From assembly GCA_006384855.1 (NCBI GenBank), contig VCJN01002282.1:24637-88636 (forward strand): a stretch of 64,000 bases of DNA, given 5' to 3'. This document shows, piece by piece, positions 57,001 through 64,000 of the stretch. The notes beneath the pieces are model-generated. The model did not search any database. It worked only from the letters and a program-made list of their open reading frames with translations, and was not told the DNA's origin. A program made the position numbers and the translations under genes. Each line of letters opens with the position of its first letter. The first letter of the stretch is position 1. Source of the stretch: Tetraselmis striata. Taxonomy: Eukaryota; Chlorophyta; Chlorodendrophyceae; Chlorodendrales; Chlorodendraceae.

Positions 57001-60000
57001 ATATCTAATCCATCTAGATATTTGATCCAATTGAAGCTGGCCCAATATCAAATGAATTATACTCCATGTGCAGATACGTCTTGAGAGGAACCAACTGTAC
57101 CTGGAGCTGTGGGTGGTATGAGGGCGTCACGGAATCCCAGTTTGGAAAACAGCTTCGCCTTGTTACGTATTCCGATTTACAATCACAACTCCGGATTCCG
57201 GCCCTATTCTTACCCGCGCCGTGGCATCGCACGTTGAATAGTGGCGGCCACTGCTATGGTGCAGTGTAGTCAGAAATGGGCCTCTATCGGGTCGATTCAT
57301 GGATATCACGATGCACGTGATGAACTCTTTGCCCATCTTTCGATGCGTCAGATTGGTGCCGGCGGACGCGGAATACCACGCAGCGCCGCCGGCAAGCAGT
57401 CCACAAGCGCACCCGCGATTGTCGGCGTTGCCGCGTTCTCGGTGGCAGGCGTTACTGGTGGATCGCTGCTTTGGCCTTTGAGGAACAACATGCGCAATAT
57501 ACTTGCATCTGCGACCCGCTTTATACTTGTGTAAACGTTGATAGTGTGCCACTTCGAGATGATGGCATGGCACCCTCTGACTGCGGGTGCTGAAATGGTT
57601 TCGGTAGGCGGCCGCCCGGCACGGGGAGTGCGGCGCGCGCAAGCAGGGGCGGCCGCCGCTCCCGCTCTGGGTCTACTGGCACCTGCTGGAGCGATGGCAT
57701 GCGCGCCGGGTCGACCGGCTGCAGGTCTGCCTACTCACCCCCCCCCCCCCCCCCCCCACCACCACCACCACCACCCCCATCCGCCACCCCCATCCGCTCT
57801 CATCCCCTTCCGTGCCTCAACTTGGACGAATGGACAGCCGAGGACGTGAACACGGGTCGCGGTGATCGGAATGGATGTTGGCGGCGAGCCTGCATGGCCA
57901 TTCTTGGCAGATGTAGGCTATCTTAACCAACCTGGAGGTTTCCAATGTGTAACTGTTCTTGACCCCCCCCCCCCCCCCCCCCCCACCGCCCGGGTAGGAG
58001 AGAGCTAGCTACATGAATCTGGATATTCATCGGAATACGGAGCCGTATTATGCGGGCGCCGACGCACCGATAAAAAGATCCCTGATTATAATAAGATTGA
58101 AAGAATCGGGCTTGCATGCAACCTATAAGAAGATTTGTTAAAGTTTCATCTATCTTCAGATGATGCAAGTTAACGTTTCCTGAATGTATGGGCATACGCA
58201 ATGAAACAAAGGCCTTTATAGTAGTGCTTCCGAAATCGATTTGCAATACGACTAAAGATACCTGTCAGATTTCCTTCAAGACAGGCAAATTATTAACATT
58301 TTCTATTTCTAACCTATTCATATTCATATTCTATTCTGATTGCCGAACTTGCATCCTAGTAGACTGGTTAGTTTGTATCCGATGTACAGGCAGCCGAGCA
58401 CCAGTGCATGTACTACTATGTACGAGAATCCAAAGGTACAACTACACACCGCGGCGGCCGCAGTGTCGCATGACGCGCCATGCTTGGCACCCCATGCTCA
58501 GGCCGCAACCATCGCTCACTGGCCGATCAGCAACGCGCGGCAGATCCAATAAGTTGTGGCGGCCATTCGCGTGCCTCCTCACGCAAAAAGCCCCCTGAGG
58601 GACTTTATGGCCATGCGGGCAGGCGGACATGACGGCACAGCGCTGCATGTTGGACGACTTGCAGCGATCCGGAGCGCTGTGGGGTGAGATCGAGCAGGCC
58701 AGCGCACAGCAGGCAAGCTCCCCCCCCCCCTCCCCCCCTCCTCTTACCAAGGACACACACGACACACGTACACACAATGAAAGGTGACAGTTGCAATTGA
58801 ATAATGACGTCATAATTGAATAATGACAACCTTTATTGCCCTTCCACCGCCCAAGCCGAATCGCTCTGAGGGCCCACCCGTGGCTGCACTTGTCGACTTG
58901 CTGTTCGCTGATTGCCTGCTGATGCGTCTTCGATCTCCCCCCTCCCCCACCCGTCAACCATCCATGCGAGTTTTCACTAGCGGGTCGTGTCGCTAATAGC
59001 CTACAACACCGGGTGACCGATGCTCATTCCCGACCACCTCAAGGGCCCCGCCACACACTGCAGTATTCCACCAGCTCCCCCACCTCCCCTCCCCACCAGC
59101 CGGCGAAAGACTGCCCTCAACACTGCAAGTTCCCCAAAGACTGTGACACACGGACCCAATGCAAGCACACCCACCTCCCACTCATCCGTCGGCTCATCTC
59201 GCCCCCCCCCCCCCCCCCCCCCCCCCCCTTGTGCCCGTCGCCGCTTGCCAGATGCAGCGGCACGCAGCGCTCTGCGAAGCGGAGGCGGTGCGGGTGAGAC
59301 AAGCGGAGCGGCGCAGCCAGCTGTGGCGGGGCCACCGGACGAGGGAGGTGGCGTGGGCGGTGGAGTGTGCGCCGGGCGGCGCCGTGACAACGAGGGTGAT
59401 ACTAAGGTGGGGGGGCGCTTCCCTCGCACGGGCCGCCCCGACACGCCATTGAGGAACAACCGAACAGCATAGCACCATTTCCCATCGAGGATGGCCACAT
59501 GGGCTCGCCACTGAACACTCCTTCGTCACGGCTTGGGCGGTGTCCACTTTCGCCAGCGCCGTTGGTCTGACAAAACCGGGCAACGTGGCGATGTGCGGTG
59601 AGCAAACTTGATGTGCGCCGGGGTCTGGTACTGACGAATCGACTAGTCACATTCTTCGTGACTGGGCGATCATATCACCCTAATGTCGCCGCCCGCTGTT
59701 TAGAGAATTTGAAGCCATCAAGAGACCATGTCAAAATATATCATTCCAGAAGTATATATAATGTACGCACATTATTACAGACATATAATGTACAGTGTAC
59801 GCGTTGCATATTTTCGCATCTGAAGTGAAGCTATTTTAGCACAGATACTCCGATTATCAGGTCGCACATGTACGTGGGCGCTCTCAGCCTCTGTTTCTAC
59901 GTCGATCTGGATGCCGGGAGGTGGGGTCAACACGGCGGGTGTGATGGTATGCGTTAATGGCACCGGCCTGCACCTGACGCAGGCTGTGGCGCCCCAAGTG

Positions 60001-60139
60001 GGCGTCTGCGCTCTTGTGGCGGCTGAGTAGCGAGGACCCCGACGACTTCCGCTTCATCGAGGATATTGAAAACGCGGGCGATGATGATGATGAGGAGGAG
60101 GAGGACATGGATGCGAAAATGGACGAGCAGGCGGGCTGA
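54094..60139 (+). CDS. Unrecognised single-span coiled-coil protein
   Basis: Twelve exons proposed: 54094-54201, 54530-54641, 54684-54820, 55183-55231, 55297-55435, 56530-56599, 56710-56829, 57074-57112, 57647-57724, 58623-58712, 59252-59406 and 59983-60139. Phases fit, giving 417 aa. One hydrophobic span lies at about 154-174 ('IFLALLGVGLAAVLADVFM'). A charged helix rich in Arg, Glu and Ala follows ('RLHAEREARRREAAAAEERQ'), then more helical pieces, and a strongly acidic C-terminus (DDDDEEEED). Two introns would use GC donors (after 56829 and 58712). The 5' end may extend upstream, since the frame is open without an ATG to about 54000. No family was recognised; a membrane-anchored scaffold is a guess. 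Single small exons could be wrong, although the shared phase across all twelve supports the chain. Confidence 0.55.
55520..56145. repeat. Degenerate (CATCAC)n region, about 620 bp
   Basis: An imperfect mix of CACCATCAT, CATCACCAT and CACCACCAT units within an intron of the coiled-coil gene. A near-duplicate module (CATCACCAGCACCAACATTG) recurs at 55597 and 55673. Long His-, Thr/Ile- or Met/Val-rich frames on either strand are artefacts. Confidence 0.9.
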
Positions 60140-61516
60140 GGCGCATTCGTCCTCGGCTAGCTGCGCGACCTCACGCACCGATCCTCGAAATCGAAGTTGA
60201 AATTGACTTGCCACGTGCCGACTTGGTACTCCCCCACAGCCGAACTGCGCCGAGGGTCCGTCGGGGCTGCCCATAAGGAAATATGATCCCCGTCAAGCTG
60301 TCGGCCGATTCCTCCAGGGTTTACAAGCCCTTCCGGCTATCGAACCTCGGAGTGATCACGTTGGCCGTAGGAGACGGGTACTATGCCCGTACGAATCGGG
60401 ACTTGGCCTTCAGAGGACTACATGCTACGGGCAATGCCGACCCTAGCGAGAGCAGCCGACCCTACGCAGCTTCATTAGTCGGGCCGTATGTATCACGACA
60501 GCGTTGGCCTCTGAGTTCACCCGGGAATAAATTTGCGATTCGAAATTGTAATTTTTGGGGTCGTGTGTGTCGCCGCGACACGAGATGTTCTGCAACTCTC
60601 AATCCTCGGCGGTGCACAGACAACCGATGCACAAGTTTTGCCACGAGGAACAGTTGTACTTGTGAAACCTGCTGATGGACGTGCCAGAAAGGTGAAATAA
60701 AGGTGACAGGCAGCTCGGAGCTGCCGAGCATCAGCGGCTTGTGGCAGCGAGTCGGCGGGCAAAGACGACGGCGCAGCAATTCGGAACACTGCTGCTGTAC
60801 GGCGTATCCATGTGCAGGCCTGCCGGCCAGGTGTCTTACGGCCCGACTTCAGTAGCCCGCATGGGATCGACAGCGCAAAATGTTGTGTGCATCTCGTCCT
60901 TTATAGGCCAGACAACGCTGCTGCACTACTGGCAATGGCAATGTGGCGGCAACAAAGGTGGGGGCGATAACTACGACCGTCGGAAGATATTATAACAGTT
61001 ACATAATGTCGCAATGCCGTCAAGAGAAAGCCTGTAAGCAAGCCAGCATGAAGCGAGTACAAACGGCGACGAAGTACCCGCTGGCCGGCACCAAAATGAA
61101 CGTTCCACAGTGTGACCGCAAATACTTCTCCACCACCAAATTAAGAACGTCTGTTATTATTGTGCGTGCCTGGCAAATGCTCGAATAGCTATTTTTTGGT
61201 TGTCCGGCATATATTTCACCAAGCGAGTAAGTAAACCAGCCCAAAGCGCAAGAGAGATGCCCGCCCATCCACCATCGAAGTTGACAAGCTCAAGCAATGG
61301 CACAAAGTACACGGATGAGGCCGCATCCGACGGCCCTCCAGTCCATCGCAAGAAGAGCAAAATAAGCAACAGAATTAACGCAGCTTAATTGGTAATCTAC
61401 CGATCAGTTCACAATTTTTGAGCTCCGGCTTGCGTCACGATGCTTCAGCGCCAGTAGTCGAGCTCGGAACGAGTATGTGCCACCTCAGCTTTACGAGGCG
61501 ATATTCTGCCTGCCCA
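60140..61516. other. Convergent 3' flanks
   Basis: It lies between the stop codons of the coiled-coil gene and the EF-hand gene. No additional gene was recognised. Confidence 0.45.
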
Positions 61517-62251
61517 TCAGCGCAGGTCCCACACCGGCTCGCACATGCTGACGTCCTGCAGTCGGCGGTCGAAAAGGCCCAGCGCGGCGGGCGCGTTGTC
61601 CTGCGACACCATGCTGGCAAACTCCTCCCACGAGATGAGACCGTCGCCGTTGACGTCAAACTCGCGCAGCATGTGCGCCGCCTGCGGTGGCACCCCGAAC
61701 GGTCAGCCCCGTGCCCGGCAGGCTCAAAGTTTAGGCCCAATTCGATTTAGGTACAATACGCACTGCCTTCGGATGTCGTCAGGCCGTGGCCGCCCTCCGG
61801 AGCGCAGTGATGATTGTTTAGGCTGAGAGTTTCTCCACTGTCGGAAAAATGCCGTTTCCTAACTCCCCGCGCGTGTTGGCCAGTTGATAAAACACTCCAT
61901 TCGACACTCTTGACGAGTATACCCCTCCCCGATGGGAAAAAGGCCCGGACGTGCTTACCACAGCTAAGCACCCTCACCAAAAGTCGATGCGTATCAATGT
62001 ATCAGATGGACCACGATGAAACGATAATTCGGTCGGCGATCATTAATCGACATAATCGATGTCGATAGGGGCAGGATCACATTGAGGCTCAATTCAGCCA
62101 ATAAAGCATCAGGAAGGTGCCCTTGATTTCATGACGCCAACCGGTATGTTTCGACGTATAATAAACGACGAAATATCAGATCAGACGCGACCGAATATAA
62201 TCAATCTATAGATATTTAGACTATAAATCCAGTGGGGGTAGCACACTAGCT

Positions 62252-62302
<51 letters not shown>

Positions 62303-64000
62303 CCGCCAGCATCTCCTCGTCTATCCAGCTGTCTCCGTCCGGCGAGGCGCCCGCCACGCCGTCGCGCAGCGCCGCCGCAATCTCCTCCTCCGATAACAAC
62401 CCGTCCCCGTCGGCGTCCAGGCGGTGGAAGGCGTGCCGCAGCAGGCGGTCCCACGCCTCCGTCTGCTGCACCTCGAACCAGTCCATCAGGCTGCTCGCCA
62501 GGCTGTTGAAGTTCAACCCGCCGTCCGCGTCCGTCCCCTGCGGAGCAGCAATGCCACAGTGACGCCATGGCGATGTCAGTATATAAAGCCATGTCATTTC
62601 TGGCCAGAGAAATTGTTTCAGGACTTTCCAGAAGTAAAACAAACTAACGCAAGAACAGCGCGAGTTAAATCCTTTTAAGTTTGTAAAATAGTAAGAGGGA
62701 ATAATTCCGGGACTTCTGCCAATGTCGATAGTTGCGAATATAAAACGTTGCAATTAATGTCTTGGCAATTAATATGTCATTTCGACCAAAACGCACCGTC
62801 CAAAAGTAATGAATAGAAAATTGGGCGGGCGCGCATCTTTGCCGGGACAGGGTGGTTTAAGGTGTCAATGCAAAACCCTAAAAACCTATAGTAGAGGAAT
62901 GCATCGCGGCGCCGCGCGCACCATGCAGCCCCAGCAGCTGCGAGAGCTCTTCGTCCGTCACCACGTAGCCCGCCTCTGTCAGCGCGTCCTGCGGTGGCAG
63001 GCGGGTGCATGTCGGCAGCTCAGCCGGGCGCTCTGAGCCTCAGCGGCGGCGCACTTGCTGCCTCCCCGCGCGATCGCTGTCCCAGCCACAGCTCGGATCC
63101 CCAGTGACGTATCCCTGCCCACTCTGAGCACAAGCGGTAAGTACAGGTACAATTGCACCTCGTCAACATTTATGCGGGCCGTCAAACAGTCGTCAAAACA
63201 GCGGCTGTGGGGCTCGGCCAGGCAAGAGGGTGGGCTTTCCGCACAGAGCGGCTCCGCACAACGTTTTGCCTCAAAGGATCCCGTGATCGCTTAATCAAGT
63301 CCAATACTCCCCCCCTTAACACACTGCACAAGGGCGCTCCGTCCATGCACAGTCGATGACGGTGCTCGTGACGCCCGCTGCTTGGTGCGTCCGTGGCGGC
63401 ACTTCCCTGAACTCATTTCATGGAAGCTCTAGCGTGTGGCCATGTGGATAGCGCGCCACAGGCCGTGTGAACCGATATAATATTGTCAACAAGCAGATAC
63501 GTCGCTATGGCGAACGGATGAGCTCCGGGACAGACTAAGGCAACGGTGCCATGGGTGCACGAGAAAGGGGGGGAGTGTATCACACCGACAGCGTGAAGAT
63601 AGTTCTGGATGAAATAACATGTGCCGTAAGAGCGAAATGGTTTAAGCGGGAAGTTGCCCGACTGCGTTGGCAGGGAAGGGGGGGGGGGGGGGGGGGGGGA
63701 GTGCCAAAACATGAAGGGTGAGCGATATAAACGTGTGGTGAAACTGCTAAAGCTTAAGATAGGCCACATATCACTTCATTATTAGTGAATGCGGACGCTT
63801 TTAATTCTTTTTGTGGATGCAGAGTCGAGGGGGGGGGGGGGGCACCAGGAGGGCGTCCTTGGGGACGCTGTTGCCCTGGGGGCTGCCGCCAAACAGCTCC
63901 CGCAGGACCTCGAGCGGCGGGAGGCACCCCCCAGCTCGCCCGCCCCCAGCTCCTCCGCGATCATGCCCAGCACCACCCGCTTCAGGTGGCCGCCCACCGC
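61517..64000 (-). CDS. EF-hand calcium-binding protein, CDPK-like C-terminus (partial)
   Basis: Exons seen in plus coordinates: 63846 to beyond the window end, 62922-62988, 62301-62537 and 61517-61681 (stop). Canonical EF-hand loops are 'DADGDGLLSEEE' and 'DVNGDGLISWEE'. A degenerate loop is 'TDADGGLNFNSL', and a further weak hand may include 'GNSVPKDALL'. The series of hands joined by 'ALTEAGYVVTDEELSQLLGL' resembles the calmodulin-like domain of plant and algal calcium-dependent protein kinases, but no kinase domain is in view. Two problems remain: a one-base frame change in a G run near 63920, and a phase mismatch between exons 62922-62988 and 62301-62537. A sequencing slip or a missed micro-exon could explain either. 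Confidence 0.65.
62254..62300. repeat. (AC)n microsatellite at a splice donor
   Basis: About 23 AC units that end exactly where the EF-hand exon 62301-62537 ends. On the gene strand the intron therefore begins GTGTGTGTGT. Confidence 0.9.

Larger units (their letters stand above)
2068..63699. repeat. Recurrent homopolymer C/G runs across the window
   Basis: Runs of 13-26 C (or G) seen at 2068, 4145, 16366, 18927, 20039, 21322, 23261, 23427, 23683, 24777, 25837, 26297, 27025, 27108, 29382, 31746, 33993, 34730, 36372, 37480, 39400, 39813, 43485, 44035, 54657, 55470, 57738, 57963, 59203 and 63679. None lies in an exon of the rebuilt genes. Many sit within 30 bp of a donor or acceptor, usually with C on the sense strand. 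They create false poly-Pro or poly-Gly frames and are likely sites of sequencing slips. Confidence 0.9.

Overview
This window looks like nuclear DNA of a eukaryotic alga, most probably a green alga. The host genes are split by GT-AG introns, and the exons are GC-rich while the spacers are closer to balanced. The RING-CH membrane protein has the C-terminal two-span layout seen in plant RINGv proteins. Gag plus tyrosine-recombinase elements with split direct repeats recall PAT/Kangaroo-type elements known from Volvox. The species cannot be fixed from sequence alone. Runs of 15-25 C or G occur about every 2 kb, mostly in introns and spacers.

Layout. Positions 1-14990 are a transposon graveyard: a decayed tyrosine recombinase (1-1165), an array of about 17 palindromes inside terminal inverted repeats (1167-1825), a pogo/mariner-like DNA transposon (2036-6535) with a gag/recombinase element nested in it, a tRNA-derived SINE family, an inverted-repeat element (6880-8279), remnants of PIF/Harbinger genes (9172-11690), and an almost intact 3.2-kb gag plus tyrosine-recombinase element (11790-14990, minus strand). 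A second, apparently intact Harbinger transposase lies at 40461-41840 between 253-bp direct repeats.

Six spliced host genes were rebuilt by hand, requiring GT(or GC)-AG borders and frame continuity across every junction: a RING-CH E3 ligase (15733-20437, +), a protein kinase ending in a CaaX-like motif (22634-28653, -), a class-V aminotransferase (30883-35285, +), a single-pass membrane protein with an SdiA-regulated-like ectodomain (43578-47260, +), an SF1 UPF1-like helicase (48493-53372, -) and an unrecognised coiled-coil membrane protein (54094-60139, +). A seventh, an EF-hand protein (61517 to beyond 64000, -), is cut by the right edge. These genes show no operon-like relation; they are ordinary neighbours in a gene-sparse, repeat-rich region.

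The most unusual items are the gag plus recombinase element that lacks any visible reverse transcriptase, the palindrome array at 1167-1825, the close association of poly(C) runs with splice sites, and SINE tails only 41-43 bp long that carry clear target-site duplications.
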